Shown here piece after piece: positions 41,952 through 52,580 of a stretch of DNA of 64,000 bases; within the stretch, counting starts at the first letter, position 1; each line of letters starts with the position of its first letter. The translations under genes were made by a program, and so were the position numbers. Under the pieces are notes generated by a model that worked only from the letters and a program-made list of their open reading frames with translations, searched no databases and was not told where the DNA came from. The stretch lies in contig JALEMG010000022.1 of assembly GCA_022768375.1 (NCBI GenBank), positions 1-64,000 of the forward strand, written 5' to 3'. Origin of the DNA: Lentisphaeria bacterium. Its GTDB lineage: Bacteria > Verrucomicrobiota > Lentisphaeria > Victivallales > Victivallaceae.

Positions 41952-44900
41952 TTAAAGTTCCACTTCGTCGAACCGGCCCATGCCGCTCACCGGGAAGCCC
42001 AGCACGATCCGGCCATATTGTTCCACATCCCGGAATCCCAATCCGGACTCCGAACGCACCGGCGCCCATGAAGCCCGGTCTCCGCCCTTGCCGATCCGGG
42101 AACGGCAGAGGTTGACCCGCAGGGAGTTGCCCGGCGCCGGGGCCCGGAACCCCAATGCCTCCCACGGGATCGCGGCGAAAACGGCGTATCCGCCGGAGGC
42201 AAGCGGCTTCACCCGCACCGTGCATCCGGGCAGCGCCCCCGCCGGCAGGATGACATGCCGCCCTTGGGCATCGACGGAGATCTGCGCCAGTTTGCCGTCC
42301 GCCCCCTCCAGAAACAGGTCGATGCAGTCATTGCGGTAGGGGTCGCCGTTGGGTGCCTGCACCGGCCGGGCCGTCTCTTCCGCCCGCACTGCCACATACA
42401 GGCGATTCGGGTCGTAACTCCAGAACGCGGTGGTCCGCTGGGTCAGTTCCTCGGTATCGCCGTAGGGCTGAAGTTCGGTGATTTTTGCCCAGCGGTCCGT
42501 GGCGGCGTCGGCGTCCCGCGGCACGGTCTTCACTTTGGGCAGGTGCAGCGGTTCCGGGATCACCCCTGCCGTTTTACGGTTCGCCATGTCCCTGCCGGTC
42601 AGGAAGTCTCCGGCGGTCCGGTCGTTGAACTTCAGCAGCGTCAGCGTGAACATCCGGTCCGCCAGGATGTGATTGTTCCCGGCGGCGAAGAACACGGTGC
42701 CGTCCCAGTCTTTCGGCGCATACGCTTTCAAATCCAGCGAAAACACCGTCTCCGGTTTTTCCAGCAGATTGCCCAGGCGGAGGTAGACGTCCTGCACCCG
42801 TTTCGTCCCCCATCCGGCGGGGAAACGGTTCTGCAGATAACGGGTTCCGACCCCCCACGAGAAGATCACCCGTTTGACGTACTTGCCGCCGACCCGGTAG
42901 TCCGCGACGATGCCGGAGAAGTCGATCGGCGATTTCTCCCCGCCCAGCCAGACGTGGGAACCCGCCTTGAAAAACGACCTCGCCCGATCGAAATTGTGCG
43001 TCAGTTTCAACTGCACCGTTTCCGCCCCGGACAGTTCAAATCCGGCGTAGTGGTTGATGTCCAGCGTGTCGTTGCGGCGGGTGGTCCCGGCGGTGAGCGT
43101 CAGATGTTCCGCGTCCGCCCGGACTTCCACCGGCGGCAGATTCCGCTGGAGATTGCGCAGTTTCCGGTGGGCGCTGATGAAGGTGCCGGAACGGAGCAGC
43201 CGCACCCCTCCGGGCAGTTTCCGGTCTTCCTTGCGCAGTTGCGTTTCCGCCGGGATATCCGGGTAGGGACGGTGGATCACCCGGCTGTTTTTGCCGCCGG
43301 TCAGCCGGACGGTCGCGGCGGGACCGGCGCTTCCGGCCGCCCGGAGCAGATAGTCGCCGTTGGGAAACTGTTCCGGGAGCGTCAGCGGCGAGGTGCCGGT
43401 AAGACAGGTGCGGCCGTGCCGGACCAGCGCGTACAAGTGGTCCGCCGGGGCGTCGGCGACGAGGAGTTGATTCCCCTCCCGCCGGACGGTCGGAGCCGCC
43501 GGATCTTGCGCCGGAGCGGGCCGTTCGACCCGGCGATAAGCGAGCCGATGCGTACCGGAAGGCACTTGGACCACCGTCATGAGCAATCCGCCGACGTCCA
43601 CGGTCTCCGTGACCGCCGGGGTGCCGTCCAGTTGCACGTCGGTGAAGACGGCCTCCCGGTCCGCCAGCAGAATCTCCGCGGCGTCCCGGGTGCTGGTCAC
43701 GGTGCCATCGGGTTTGACCTCCACTCCCTTGCGCCGGGTGAAAAAGTAGGTCCCGGGCTGATGATCGACGGTGTAGACCGCCGCCGGGGCGGGCGAGATC
43801 ACGTACTGGACCAGATCGTTGACGCCCACGGCGGGAAATTCATGGTTCAGCGTCCCGGCGGCATCCCCGGAGTAGATCAGTTCCGGGGACGCGCCGGCCG
43901 CGTCGGACCAGCGGGTCCGCCGGTAGCGGTCGCGCAGTTCCCGGTCGCTGAGTTGGTAATTCATCTCCGCGCCCCGGGGATACCGGACGCGGTACGCCCA
44001 GACGTTGAGCCGGGTCCCGGTGGGATATCCCAGCGAAGCCAGATTCAGCGTCAGCGGCAGTGTGCCGATCTTGCGGGTGCGGTTGATGAAGGAGAGAATG
44101 GTATCCTGCGAATCCAGCCGCCGCACGGAATAGGACTCCCATTCCGCCGCCGGGTCGCGTTTCCAGTCCGGGGTGTAATCCGCCCGGTGCGGCAGGGTCT
44201 TGCCGATCTCGTAGGCCGCCCGGACCAGCGTCAGCACGCCGGGATGTTCCCGCCCCACGTCGCCCAGCGCCGGGATCCAGCCGTGGGAGAGGACGCGGCC
44301 GAAGTAGTCGGAGATGTCATTCATGTAGAGCAGGGTGATCCGGCTGCCCGGGCGCATTTGGGAAACCATTTCCAGTCCCAGTCCGACCCCGGCGAATTCC
44401 CGCCACGCGCCCGGCATGAGCATCCGCTTCGGACACTCCATGTAATTGACGTCGGCGTAGGGGTTGCCGCTGCCGTTGAAGTAGACGAACTTGCCGTGGG
44501 CGAGCACCCGGCGGCGCAGGGCGTCCCAGAGCGGGATGCTGTGATCGTCCCGGATCAATTCTCCCGTCTGCCAGTTGATGGTGTTCTGATACTGCGCCTC
44601 GTCCTGATAGACGAAGCCGATGCCGGTCTGTTCCGCCATGGTGCAGACCGAATCCACGATAAAGTCCCGCACCTCCGGCCGGTTGATCATGGTCTGGTAG
44701 TTGGGCACCAGCCCGGGAAAGTGAGTCTCCAGATCCCCGGCGCGGTCGAACTTGCGGAAGTACTCCGGATGCTCCTTGAAGATCGGAGAATGGAGTGTCC
44801 CGGCCACGGTGATGGTGTGGAAGCCGTTGCGGATGCGGGGCGAGATCGCTTTGGTCCCGTCGATGAACGTTTGGATTTCCTCCGCGGTGACGAAGCCTCC

Positions 44901-45896
44901 GGCGTAACTGTTGAAGCCGTCCGCCCAGCGGTAGTCCGCCCAGTCGGCGCAGATCATGGTCTTGTTGAGGATGAGGCCTTCGCCGGAAATTTCCGCCAGA
45001 TAGCGGAGATAGGGCTCGAACCCCCAGCCGGTCTCCACGAAAACATCCAGCAGTTCCGGCGGCGACGGCGGGATTTTCGCATAGGCGGCGGCGAAGTCCG
45101 GGTCCCGCGCGTAAATGGTCTCAAAGAAGTCGAAAAGATCCCCGGGGAAGCAGACCAACTGGTCGGTGTAGGTGAATTTTCCGCCGTCGGGCGGCAGGTC
45201 CACCGTGCCCAGCGCCATCCTCCAGCCGTCGGGCAGGTAGTGGAGCCGATCGTTCTTTTCCCGGTAACTGCCGATGGTGGACTGCCACCACGGGAAAACC
45301 GTCGTGCCGTTGAGTTTTACCCGGAAATGGGCGAAACTTTCCCGCTTCGGATCGGCGTTGATCAGCACCATGCCCTTGCTGGACTGAACGAAACTCTCCA
45401 CCCGGGTCGGCTGGCTGACTTTGGCCGCCGGCAGGAAAGGTCCGAGATAACCGGCCCCGAAGTAGTAGGCGCGTTCCAGAAATTCGGGAGCAAAATGGCA
45501 GTCGGTGAAAATCTGCAGAAATTTGATCTCCCCGCCCGCGTTGGTGAAGGTCATTTCCCGGCGCAGTCCGCCGTTGACGATGGCGTAGCGTTTGGTGATC
45601 GTCACTCCCGGCAGCCGGGGGTTGGCGCAGACGTAGATCACACTCCCGTTGTCGGCGCTCCGTCGAGTCACGGTGTCGGTGCGGTCGGTGCCCTTGCGGT
45701 CGCCGGAGGCGCCGAGCAGGAAATACCGGTTGCCGACGCCGGTCACGACTTTGCGTCCGTCGGATTTGCGGACGACCGCCGTCACCGCGCCGGTCGTGTC
45801 ATTCAGATGGTATGCCGCGTTCCCGCTCTCAAGCACCGTCCCGGAAACCGCGCCGAGCATTCCGGCCGCCAGCAGACATCCCCACGTTTTCGTCAT
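41952..45896 (-). CDS. Large secreted putative glycosidase with CBM9-like C-terminal domain
   Basis: The 1314-residue protein starts at an ATG with GGCGGA upstream and a signal peptide ([19 protein letters not shown]). A beta-sandwich (about 30-330) precedes a TIM-barrel-like region at about 340-660 with acidic candidates in [29 protein letters not shown] and [10 protein letters not shown]. Several beta domains follow. The last roughly 190 residues resemble a CBM9/DOMON-like carbohydrate-binding domain ([51 protein letters not shown]). I cannot name a GH family. It should work outside the cytoplasm on a host or dietary glycan. Confidence 0.65.
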   Translation of the reverse strand: MTKTWGCLLAAGMLGAVSGTVLESGNAAYHLNDTTGAVTAVVRKSDGRKVVTGVGNRYFLLGASGDRKGTDRTDTVTRRSADNGSVIYVCANPRLPGVTITKRYAIVNGGLRREMTFTNAGGEIKFLQIFTDCHFAPEFLERAYYFGAGYLGPFLPAAKVSQPTRVESFVQSSKGMVLINADPKRESFAHFRVKLNGTTVFPWWQSTIGSYREKNDRLHYLPDGWRMALGTVDLPPDGGKFTYTDQLVCFPGDLFDFFETIYARDPDFAAAYAKIPPSPPELLDVFVETGWGFEPYLRYLAEISGEGLILNKTMICADWADYRWADGFNSYAGGFVTAEEIQTFIDGTKAISPRIRNGFHTITVAGTLHSPIFKEHPEYFRKFDRAGDLETHFPGLVPNYQTMINRPEVRDFIVDSVCTMAEQTGIGFVYQDEAQYQNTINWQTGELIRDDHSIPLWDALRRRVLAHGKFVYFNGSGNPYADVNYMECPKRMLMPGAWREFAGVGLGLEMVSQMRPGSRITLLYMNDISDYFGRVLSHGWIPALGDVGREHPGVLTLVRAAYEIGKTLPHRADYTPDWKRDPAAEWESYSVRRLDSQDTILSFINRTRKIGTLPLTLNLASLGYPTGTRLNVWAYRVRYPRGAEMNYQLSDRELRDRYRRTRWSDAAGASPELIYSGDAAGTLNHEFPAVGVNDLVQYVISPAPAAVYTVDHQPGTYFFTRRKGVEVKPDGTVTSTRDAAEILLADREAVFTDVQLDGTPAVTETVDVGGLLMTVVQVPSGTHRLAYRRVERPAPAQDPAAPTVRREGNQLLVADAPADHLYALVRHGRTCLTGTSPLTLPEQFPNGDYLLRAAGSAGPAATVRLTGGKNSRVIHRPYPDIPAETQLRKEDRKLPGGVRLLRSGTFISAHRKLRNLQRNLPPVEVRADAEHLTLTAGTTRRNDTLDINHYAGFELSGAETVQLKLTHNFDRARSFFKAGSHVWLGGEKSPIDFSGIVADYRVGGKYVKRVIFSWGVGTRYLQNRFPAGWGTKRVQDVYLRLGNLLEKPETVFSLDLKAYAPKDWDGTVFFAAGNNHILADRMFTLTLLKFNDRTAGDFLTGRDMANRKTAGVIPEPLHLPKVKTVPRDADAATDRWAKITELQPYGDTEELTQRTTAFWSYDPNRLYVAVRAEETARPVQAPNGDPYRNDCIDLFLEGADGKLAQISVDAQGRHVILPAGALPGCTVRVKPLASGGYAVFAAIPWEALGFRAPAPGNSLRVNLCRSRIGKGGDRASWAPVRSESGLGFRDVEQYGRIVLGFPVSGMGRFDEVEL

Positions 45897-46000
45897 CGTT
45901 CCGCCCCTTCGGTATTGCAGTTTTTCTGTCACTGTTCTTATTGTACCGCGGAAAGACGGTTTTAGGAATGGACAAATTCGCCAATCCATGCGGGATTGCT

Positions 46001-46885
46001 TCAAAAGGCGGCTTTTTTGCGGTCGCCGAGGGCGCTGGGGGGGTATCCGAAGTGGCGGCGGAAGACCCGGGAGAAATAAAACGGGTCGGCGAAATTGAAC
46101 CGGCTGGCGATCTCCTTGACGCTCAGTTCCGGGTGTTTCAGCATGAAGGTGTGGATGCTGGAGATGCGGAATCGCTCAAAGGCGGTCCGCGGCGCCGCGC
46201 CCAGCAGTTCGTGGGAGATGCGGTGCCAGGTGCGGGAACTGACCCCGAGCCGCCGTTCGATCGTTCCGGCAGGCAGCGTGCCGGAGAGCAGATGCGCGGT
46301 GAAAACTTCCATGATCTGCCGGAGCATCCGGTGGTTGCGTTCGTCGCCGTCGGTGCTTTGCAGCACGCTCTCCGGCGGGAACGCTCCCGTCACCAGCCGG
46401 AACAGCGAGAGGAATATCCCCTCGCTCACCGGAAACGGCAGACCCTCGTGCCCGGAGGCGAAAAGCAGTTCGATGACCCGGTCGGTGAATGACCGCTCCG
46501 GCATGGTCATGACCTGATCTTTCGGCGTGACCGCCGGGGAAAAGATCTTGTCGATGTAGACCGATTTTTCCGGGTTGAGCAGTTGAAAGTGGAAGGCGAG
46601 GAAACGGACCCCCGTCCGGAAGTGGTCCTGATGGACCTGCCCCGGCTGGATCAGCAGAAACTGCCCCGTTCCGCAGCGGATCTCCACATCGTCCAGCGCG
46701 CAGTCGTACCGCCCCTCCACCGGGATGATGAGTTCAAAATCCTTGAAATGGGTATGCCGTCCCCATTCTCCGTCGCGCACCGCCGCGACCTGCTGAAAAT
46801 CCATCAGCACCGGGTGCAGAATGTAACTGGGCACCCGCGGCGCGGTGTAGGCGAACATCCGGACGTCCAGCATATCCTGTTGCAT
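46001..46885 (-). CDS. AraC-family transcriptional regulator
   Basis: The 294-residue protein has an N-terminal cupin-like arm (WGRHTHFKDFELIIPVEGRYDCALDDVEIRCGTGQFLLIQPGQVHQDHF) and a C-terminal double helix-turn-helix (GVSSRTWHRISHELLGAAPRTAFERFRI and LSVKEIASRFNFADPFYFSRVFRRHFGYPPSAL). It most likely activates the downstream glycan genes on the same strand. A perfect palindrome overlaps its promoter. Confidence 0.93.
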   Translation of the reverse strand: MQQDMLDVRMFAYTAPRVPSYILHPVLMDFQQVAAVRDGEWGRHTHFKDFELIIPVEGRYDCALDDVEIRCGTGQFLLIQPGQVHQDHFRTGVRFLAFHFQLLNPEKSVYIDKIFSPAVTPKDQVMTMPERSFTDRVIELLFASGHEGLPFPVSEGIFLSLFRLVTGAFPPESVLQSTDGDERNHRMLRQIMEVFTAHLLSGTLPAGTIERRLGVSSRTWHRISHELLGAAPRTAFERFRISSIHTFMLKHPELSVKEIASRFNFADPFYFSRVFRRHFGYPPSALGDRKKAAF

Positions 46886-46917
46886 CGTATTCCCTCCGGC
46901 GGCTGATTGTTTCGCGC

Positions 46918-46958
46918 ACGTTTATTATAAACGTAAACGCGTTCGGAATTTTTTGCAA
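46918..46958 (-). promoter_or_regulatory. AraC-gene promoter with perfect palindrome
   Basis: Minus-strand TTGCAA (46953-46958) and a weak -10 TACGTT (46930-46935) are 17 bp apart. The palindrome ACGTTTATTATAAACGT (46918-46934, 8-bp arms) overlaps the -10 and start point, an expected position for autoregulation. Confidence 0.5.
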
Positions 46959-47042
46959 GGGGGAAACAGCGGAAAAACCGAAAATTTTTCGGAGGTGTGC
47001 GAAACAGGGGAAATTCGCTTCTTTTGAAAGAGAAGCAGGGGA

Positions 47043-47906
47043 TCACCGCGCCGGCGTTCGCGCTTCCGGGTGCTGGTGGCGGAACCAGGTGCGCTGGCGG
47101 CGGGCGTACTGCCAGGTGGCCGTGCGGATTTTTTCCCTCAGTTCGTCCATGGTCAGGCGTCCGGCGAGGTATTCCGCGATCTGCCGGTAGCCCAGCGCCT
47201 GATGCGCGGTGGGAGAGGTGAAAAGTCCGGCGGCGATGGCGCGGCGGGCTTCGTCGATCCAGCCTGATTCAAGCATCCGGTCCGCCCGGAGCGCGATCCG
47301 CCGCTTCAGTGTTTCCGCATCCGGGTCCAGTTTCAGCAGTTCCGCGTCGTACCGCAGGGGTTTGGGACCGCTCTGCAGTTCCAGAATGCTCCGCCCGGTG
47401 AGCAGGCGAACTTCCAGGGCCCGGATCAGTCGGCGGCGGCAGGCGTGCCAGCGGTCGCAGGCGGCGGGGTCGAGGTCCCGCATTCGGGCGATGAGATCGG
47501 CTTCTCCGGCTTCGGAATCGTAGCGGGCGTCCAGTTCCCGCCGCAACTCCGGGTCGGCGGGCAGATCGTCCAGCCCGTACAGAAACGCCTTCAGATACAA
47601 TCCGGTGCCGCCGCAGAGAATGACGGTTTTGCCCCGGCGGGAAATATCCGCCGCCGCCGCCGCCGCCAGTTCGCAGTAGCGGAATACTTCCGCCCGCTCG
47701 GAAAGGTCGTATATCCCCACCAGATGATGCGGGACCGCCGCCCGTTCCGCGGCGGTGGGCTGGGCGGTACCGATGGGCAGATCGCGGTACAACTGCATGG
47801 AATCCGCCGAGATGATCTCCCCGTTGAATCGTTCGGCGTACTCCAGCGCCAGCGCGCTTTTGCCCGACGCCGTCGGACCCATAATGACGATCATCCTACC
47901 GGACAT
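47043..47906 (-). CDS. miaA: tRNA dimethylallyltransferase
   Basis: MiaA adds the isopentenyl group to A37 of tRNAs that read UNN codons. The 287-residue protein has the P-loop GPTASGKS (10-17), EIISADSMQLYRDLPIGTAQPT, HHLVGIYDL, GGTGLYLKAFLYGL and the C-terminal QALGYRQIAEYLAG and YARRQRTWFRHQ. The ATG at 47906 has a GGTGGA site and overlaps the end of the aldehyde dehydrogenase gene by 11 bp. Confidence 0.96.
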   Translation of the reverse strand: MSGRMIVIMGPTASGKSALALEYAERFNGEIISADSMQLYRDLPIGTAQPTAAERAAVPHHLVGIYDLSERAEVFRYCELAAAAAADISRRGKTVILCGGTGLYLKAFLYGLDDLPADPELRRELDARYDSEAGEADLIARMRDLDPAACDRWHACRRRLIRALEVRLLTGRSILELQSGPKPLRYDAELLKLDPDAETLKRRIALRADRMLESGWIDEARRAIAAGLFTSPTAHQALGYRQIAEYLAGRLTMDELREKIRTATWQYARRQRTWFRHQHPEARTPAR

Positions 47907-49275
47907 GGCAGAAAAATTCCACCAGTTTCCGGAACATGCGGCGATAGGGCGGATAGCGCAGCGGCAGATCGAGCCATGTCCCCTGCCGGACCACCGGCTT
48001 TTCGTGAGTGAATGTCGTCAGCGTCCGCTCCCCGTGATACGCTCCGAATCCGCTGGCGCCCACGCCGCCGAAGGGGATGTGCATGTTGGAAAAATGCACC
48101 ATCACGTCGTTGAAGACCACCGCCCCGGCGGAGAATTGTTCCGTCAAGGCCCGGCGCAGCGCGGCGGAACCGCCGAAACAGTACAGCGCCAGCGGTTTTT
48201 CCTGCGTCTGCAGTTTCAGCAGCAGTTCGGTTTCGCTGGCGTATTCCAGCACCGGCAGCAGCGGAGCAAAGACCTCCTCCGTCAGCAGCGGCGAATCCGC
48301 CGCGATGCGGTCGATGACCGTCGGTTCCACCGCCCGTTTCTCCGGGTCGCGGTCGCCGCCGTGAAGCAGCCGGCCGCCGGCAGACAGCGCACAGACCCGG
48401 TCGTAGGCCGCCGTGTCCGGCATCGCCGGGAACGCGCCGCCGTCCAGCGGGTGGTCGCCGTACATCCGCCGGATGTTTTCGCGGATCAGATTCACCAGAT
48501 CGTCCCGGACGTCCCGGTGGACCAGCAGATGGTCCGGGGCGGCGCAGGACTGTCCCGCGTTGAAGAATTTGCCCCAGACGATGCGCCGGGCCGCCGTGGG
48601 CAGATCGGCGTTCTCCGCGACGACGCAGGGATTTTTGCCGCCCAGTTCCACCGTGGCCGGGGTACAGTACGCCGCCGCCGCCTTGAGCGCGGCGCGTCCG
48701 CTTTCCCGGCTCCCGGTCAGAAAGATGTAGTCGTAACGGAATGCCAGCGCCTCTGCCAGCGGCAGTTCGTCGTCGAGGAGCAATATCTCGTCGGCGGCGA
48801 ATGTCTGTTCCAGCATCCGCCGGATGAACCCGTTGGTGTGGGGGGCGCGGGGCGAGAGTTTCAGGATCACCCGGTTTCCGGCGGCGTACGCGCCCAGCGC
48901 CGGTTCCAGCGCCAGCAGCAGCGGATAGTTCCAGGTGGAGACCACCAGCACCCGCCCGAATGGTTCCCGCACCAGTTCGGATCGGGCCGGAAACGTCGCC
49001 CAACTCCACGGCAGCCGCCGCGGTTTCAGCAGTCGGGGCAGTTTGCGCGCCAGAAAGCGGACGATCTCCAGCAGCGGCAGCAGTTCCGCCAGCAGTGTTT
49101 CGGTCGGGGCCCGGTTCAGATCCGCGGTCAGAGCGGCGTACAATTCGGCTTTGGATCGGGCCAGCACCCGGGCGAATTCCCGCAGTTTGGCCCGGCGCAC
49201 CGGGACGGAAACGATCTCCCTTTTCCGTCCGGCCTCGTAATCGGCCAGCGCCCGCCGCAACGCCTCCCCGTCCAT
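47896..49275 (-). CDS. Aldehyde dehydrogenase (class 3-like)
   Basis: The 459-residue protein oxidises aldehydes with NAD(P)+. Motifs are VLVVSTWNYPLLLALEPALGAYAAGN, FLTGSRESG, ATVELGGKNPCVV (general-base Glu), FNAGQSCAAPDHLLV (catalytic Cys) and PFGGVGASGFGAYHG. The length of about 460 residues without extra N-terminal region fits the class 3/fatty-aldehyde type. The ATG at 49275 overlaps the stop region of the alanine racemase gene. Confidence 0.93.
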   Translation of the reverse strand: MDGEALRRALADYEAGRKREIVSVPVRRAKLREFARVLARSKAELYAALTADLNRAPTETLLAELLPLLEIVRFLARKLPRLLKPRRLPWSWATFPARSELVREPFGRVLVVSTWNYPLLLALEPALGAYAAGNRVILKLSPRAPHTNGFIRRMLEQTFAADEILLLDDELPLAEALAFRYDYIFLTGSRESGRAALKAAAAYCTPATVELGGKNPCVVAENADLPTAARRIVWGKFFNAGQSCAAPDHLLVHRDVRDDLVNLIRENIRRMYGDHPLDGGAFPAMPDTAAYDRVCALSAGGRLLHGGDRDPEKRAVEPTVIDRIAADSPLLTEEVFAPLLPVLEYASETELLLKLQTQEKPLALYCFGGSAALRRALTEQFSAGAVVFNDVMVHFSNMHIPFGGVGASGFGAYHGERTLTTFTHEKPVVRQGTWLDLPLRYPPYRRMFRKLVEFFCHVR

Positions 49276-49277
49276 GG

Positions 49278-50372
49278 TCAACTCACATATTCCCGCACCG
49301 CCCGGTGTCCGATGGAACACCATATCTCGTGGGCGTGGGTGTTTTTCATCCTGCCCCATTCCCGGACGGTGAGTTCCGCGTCGCCCCGCTTGCCCAGCAG
49401 GACGGCCTCCATTCCGACGGACGCCTCCGGAACATGGGAAATATCCGCCACGGTGTAGTCCATCGTCACCCGGCCCAGCACCGGACAGAATTTGCCCGCG
49501 ATCAGCACCGATCCCCGGTTGCTCAGGGCCAGCGGGATGCCGTCGGCGTAGCCTGCCGTCAGCACCGCCACGCGCATGGGACGGGGCGCGATGAAGGTCC
49601 GGAAGTAGTTGACGGACCCCCCGGCGGGGATCTCCCGGATATCACCGACGACGGTGGTCAACTCCACGATTTGACGGCACGTCTCATGGAACTCCTCCCC
49701 GTACATCGTGCCGCCCGGCCGCGCCATGTTGAAGGGCGCTTTCACCGCGTCCGGGAGTTTCAGGATCGCGTCCCCGGCGGCGTGGTGACGGTTGGGGAAG
49801 TCGATCCCCGACCGCAGCAGTTCGTCATATGTATCCCGGAACCGCCGTATCTGCAATGCCGCGAACCAGAGGTCCGGCTGGCTGGCGGTGGAGAAGTGGG
49901 CGAACAGCGTGTCCGGCGTCAGCCCCGGCAGTTTGACGATTTTCTCCGCCGCGGCCGCGGCTTGATCCGACTGGAATCCCACCCGGCCCATGCCGGTGTC
50001 CAGTTTGACGGCGATTTTCACCGCCCGGTTCTGCCGGACGGCTTCGGCGGAGAGCAGTTCGGCGGTCCGCATGTTCGCCACCGGCGCGATGATCCCGGCG
50101 GCGACGACCTCCGGGATCTCCTCCGGCGGCAGCAGTCCGAGGATCTGCACCGGCAGTCCGAGTTTTTGCAGTTCCAGCGCCTCGTCCAGCGTCGCCGCCG
50201 CGAACCGCTCCGCTCCGGCCGCTTTCAGCGCGGCTCCGATGCGGAGCGCCCCCAGATTGTAGGCGTCGTACTTGAGCACCGGCATCAGCCGGCAACTTCC
50301 GGCCGCCTGCCGGAGCCGGAGGAAATTCTCCGTCAACTGCCGCAGGGAAATGCGGTACACCACTCTGGCCAT
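49278..50372 (-). CDS. alr: Alanine racemase
   Basis: Alr makes D-alanine for peptidoglycan with pyridoxal phosphate. The 364-residue product has the PLP lysine K34 in MPVLKYDAYNLG (the common form is VKADAYGHG), LDTGMGRVGF, HFSTASQPD, NMARPGGTMYG, and the second catalytic tyrosine in TAGYADGIPLALSN. The VLKYDAYNLG variation is somewhat unusual but keeps the Lys. Confidence 0.93.
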   Translation of the reverse strand: MARVVYRISLRQLTENFLRLRQAAGSCRLMPVLKYDAYNLGALRIGAALKAAGAERFAAATLDEALELQKLGLPVQILGLLPPEEIPEVVAAGIIAPVANMRTAELLSAEAVRQNRAVKIAVKLDTGMGRVGFQSDQAAAAAEKIVKLPGLTPDTLFAHFSTASQPDLWFAALQIRRFRDTYDELLRSGIDFPNRHHAAGDAILKLPDAVKAPFNMARPGGTMYGEEFHETCRQIVELTTVVGDIREIPAGGSVNYFRTFIAPRPMRVAVLTAGYADGIPLALSNRGSVLIAGKFCPVLGRVTMDYTVADISHVPEASVGMEAVLLGKRGDAELTVREWGRMKNTHAHEIWCSIGHRAVREYVS

Positions 50373-50403
50373 TGCAAACGTGTCTCCCCGTTGCCGAACC
50401 GCC

Positions 50404-51954
50404 TCACTTGGCGTATTCCACCGAGCGGGTCTCGCGGATGATGGTGACTTTGATCTGGCCGGGGTAGGTCATCTCCTTTTCGATCCGGCCGCAGATGTCC
50501 TTGGCCAGCATCTGGGCTTCGCCCTCGCTGATCTTCTCCGGCGTGACCACCACCCGGATCTCCCGTCCGGCCTGAAGCGCGAAGCAACTGTCCACGCCCG
50601 GAAACTCGTGGGCGATGGATTCCAGTTGTTCCAGCCGCTTCAGATACAACTCCGTGGTCTCGCTGCGGGCGCCCGGACGGGACGCGCTCAGCGTGTCGCA
50701 GATGTTGATGAGAATGTCGTAGAGGGATTCCGGTTCGATCTCGCCGTGGTGGGCGGCGACGGCGTGGATCACGTCTTTGGCCTCGTTGTACTTGCGCAGC
50801 ACGTCGGCGCCGATCTGGGCATGGGGTCCTTCGACCTCGTGGTCGATGGCTTTGCCGAGGTCGTGGAAAAGACCGATGCGCTTGGCTTTTTTCTCATCCA
50901 GTCCCAGTTCGGCGGCGATGATGCCCATGAAGTAGGCCGCTTCCAGCGAGTGCTGCAGCACATTCTGGGAGAAACTGTACCGGTATTTCAGCCGCCCGAG
51001 CAGTTTCATGATCTGCGGCGGCACGCCGGGGATCCCGGTCTCCAGCACCGCGGCTTCGCCGACCTGAAAGAGGTCCTCGTCCAAATCTTTGCTGATCTTC
51101 TTGACCAGTTCCTCGATGCGGGTGGGGTGGATGCGGCCGTCGCCGATGAGTTTCTCCATCAGCCGCCGGGCCACTTCCTTGCGCACCGGGTCGAAGCAAC
51201 TGATGACCACCGCTTCCGGGGTGTCGTCGATGAGGATGTTGACCCCGGTGGCGCTCTCGATCGCCCGGATGTTGCGTCCCTCCCGGCCGATGATCCGGCC
51301 CTTCATCTCGTCGTTGGGCAGCGGGATGGTGGTGGTGGTGCGCTCGTAGGTGCAGTCCGAAGCGTACCGCTGCATGGCGTAGGTCAAAATCCGCTTGGCC
51401 TCTTTTTCGCTGCGCTCCCGGGCCTCCTCCAGCACGTCGCGGACCAGCAGACCGGACTCGTTTTTCACTTCGTTTTTCAGTTTTTCCAGCAGGACCTCCC
51501 GGGCTTCGTCCCGGGAATAACCGCTGATGCGCTCCAGTTCGTCGATCTGGCGGGAGATGCCGCGGTTGAGTTCCTGCTCCCGGTTGGCGAGCCTCTCGCG
51601 CAACTGGGCGATCTCCGTCTCCTGCTTCTCCAGATTTTTCTGCTTGGCGTCCATGGAATCGGCGCGGCGGTCCAGCAGTTCCTCCCGCTGGGCCAGACGG
51701 CGTTCCACATTGGCCTGCTCCTTGCGGCGCTCCTTGAGTTCGGCGTCGCACTCCTCGCGCATTTTGATGGTCTCGCCTTTGGCGGAGATCCGGGCGTCCC
51801 GGAGCAGGTGTTCGGCTTCGCGTTCCGCGTCGGAACGGATCTTCTCGGCGCTGTTCCGGGCGGAATCGTGACGCAGACGCTGGATGACCAGCACCAGAAT
51901 CAGCGTACCCGCGACCGAAGCGGCCACAGCGATCGCAAGATGGATCAAATTCAT
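50404..51954 (-). CDS. rny: Ribonuclease Y
   Basis: RNase Y is a membrane-bound endoribonuclease that starts mRNA decay. The 516-residue protein has an N-terminal membrane anchor (LIHLAIAVAASVAGTLILVLVIQ), a long coiled coil (about 30-195), a KH domain (DEMKGRIIGREGRNIRAIESATGVNILIDDTP) and an HD domain with metal motif GLFHDLGKAIDHEVEGPH. The stop of the upstream cyclo-ligase gene overlaps its ATG. Confidence 0.97.
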   Translation of the reverse strand: MNLIHLAIAVAASVAGTLILVLVIQRLRHDSARNSAEKIRSDAEREAEHLLRDARISAKGETIKMREECDAELKERRKEQANVERRLAQREELLDRRADSMDAKQKNLEKQETEIAQLRERLANREQELNRGISRQIDELERISGYSRDEAREVLLEKLKNEVKNESGLLVRDVLEEARERSEKEAKRILTYAMQRYASDCTYERTTTTIPLPNDEMKGRIIGREGRNIRAIESATGVNILIDDTPEAVVISCFDPVRKEVARRLMEKLIGDGRIHPTRIEELVKKISKDLDEDLFQVGEAAVLETGIPGVPPQIMKLLGRLKYRYSFSQNVLQHSLEAAYFMGIIAAELGLDEKKAKRIGLFHDLGKAIDHEVEGPHAQIGADVLRKYNEAKDVIHAVAAHHGEIEPESLYDILINICDTLSASRPGARSETTELYLKRLEQLESIAHEFPGVDSCFALQAGREIRVVVTPEKISEGEAQMLAKDICGRIEKEMTYPGQIKVTIIRETRSVEYAK

Positions 51955-52580
51955 TTTTTCACTCCAATCTCCCTGTTCACTTCAACGACTTCCCGCTCGG
52001 TCACGACGATCCCCATGGGGATGTCGCGGGCCGTGCCGGGCAGTGCGCTGTCCGAGAGTTGGCAGGAGTAGATGACCGCCACCGGAGGGATTTTCACTCC
52101 GGAGAGCAGACGGTCATAGTAGCCGCCGCCGCGTCCCAGCCGGTGCCCCTGACGGTCGCAGGCGACCGCCGGCACCAGAAACAGCACCCGGGAAGTTACG
52201 AAGTCCGGGTCGGCCGCCGGCAGGGATGGCGACGGCTCCGGGATTCCGTATTTGCCCGGCAGCAAATCAAGCTCAAGATCCTTCACGGCAACCATCTCAT
52301 ACCCGCCGTCAAGCGCGTTGAAACGGGGCAGAAAAAGCCGCTTGCCTTTGAAGATCGGAGAAAGGTCGACTTCGGCGCCGTGGCGGATGAACGCCGCCAC
52401 GCATTCGGCTTCCCGATAACAGCGCAGCGCGCTGAGATTGCGGCGGATGTCCGCGTCGTATCGCCGCCGGACCTCCGGGTCGAGTGAATTGCGCAAACCG
52501 GTGAACTTTTTGCGGAGCACCTGCTTGCCCGTCTCCACCGCCGAAACTGCCGTCATCTGCATTTTCTCCGGTGATTTCAA
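51951..52580 (-). CDS. 5-formyltetrahydrofolate cyclo-ligase
   Basis: The 209-residue enzyme returns 5-formyl-THF to the folate pool with ATP. It has the N-terminal basic LRKKFTGLRNSLDPEVRR, YGIPEPSP, the phosphate/metal loop DRQGHRLGRGGGYYDRLL (family signature G-x-G-[KR]GxGYYD), and a C-terminal strand IPMGIVVTEREV. The true start may be 52580 or the internal ATGs at 52562 or 52556. It opens the rny-alr-ALDH-miaA run. Confidence 0.93.
   Translation of the reverse strand: MKSPEKMQMTAVSAVETGKQVLRKKFTGLRNSLDPEVRRRYDADIRRNLSALRCYREAECVAAFIRHGAEVDLSPIFKGKRLFLPRFNALDGGYEMVAVKDLELDLLPGKYGIPEPSPSLPAADPDFVTSRVLFLVPAVACDRQGHRLGRGGGYYDRLLSGVKIPPVAVIYSCQLSDSALPGTARDIPMGIVVTEREVVEVNREIGVKK

Noticed and set aside
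42255-45965. 1236-codon open frame on the plus strand
   Set aside because: It is antisense to the large secreted protein gene; composition (many R, G, H, P) and lack of motifs show a GC-rich shadow frame.
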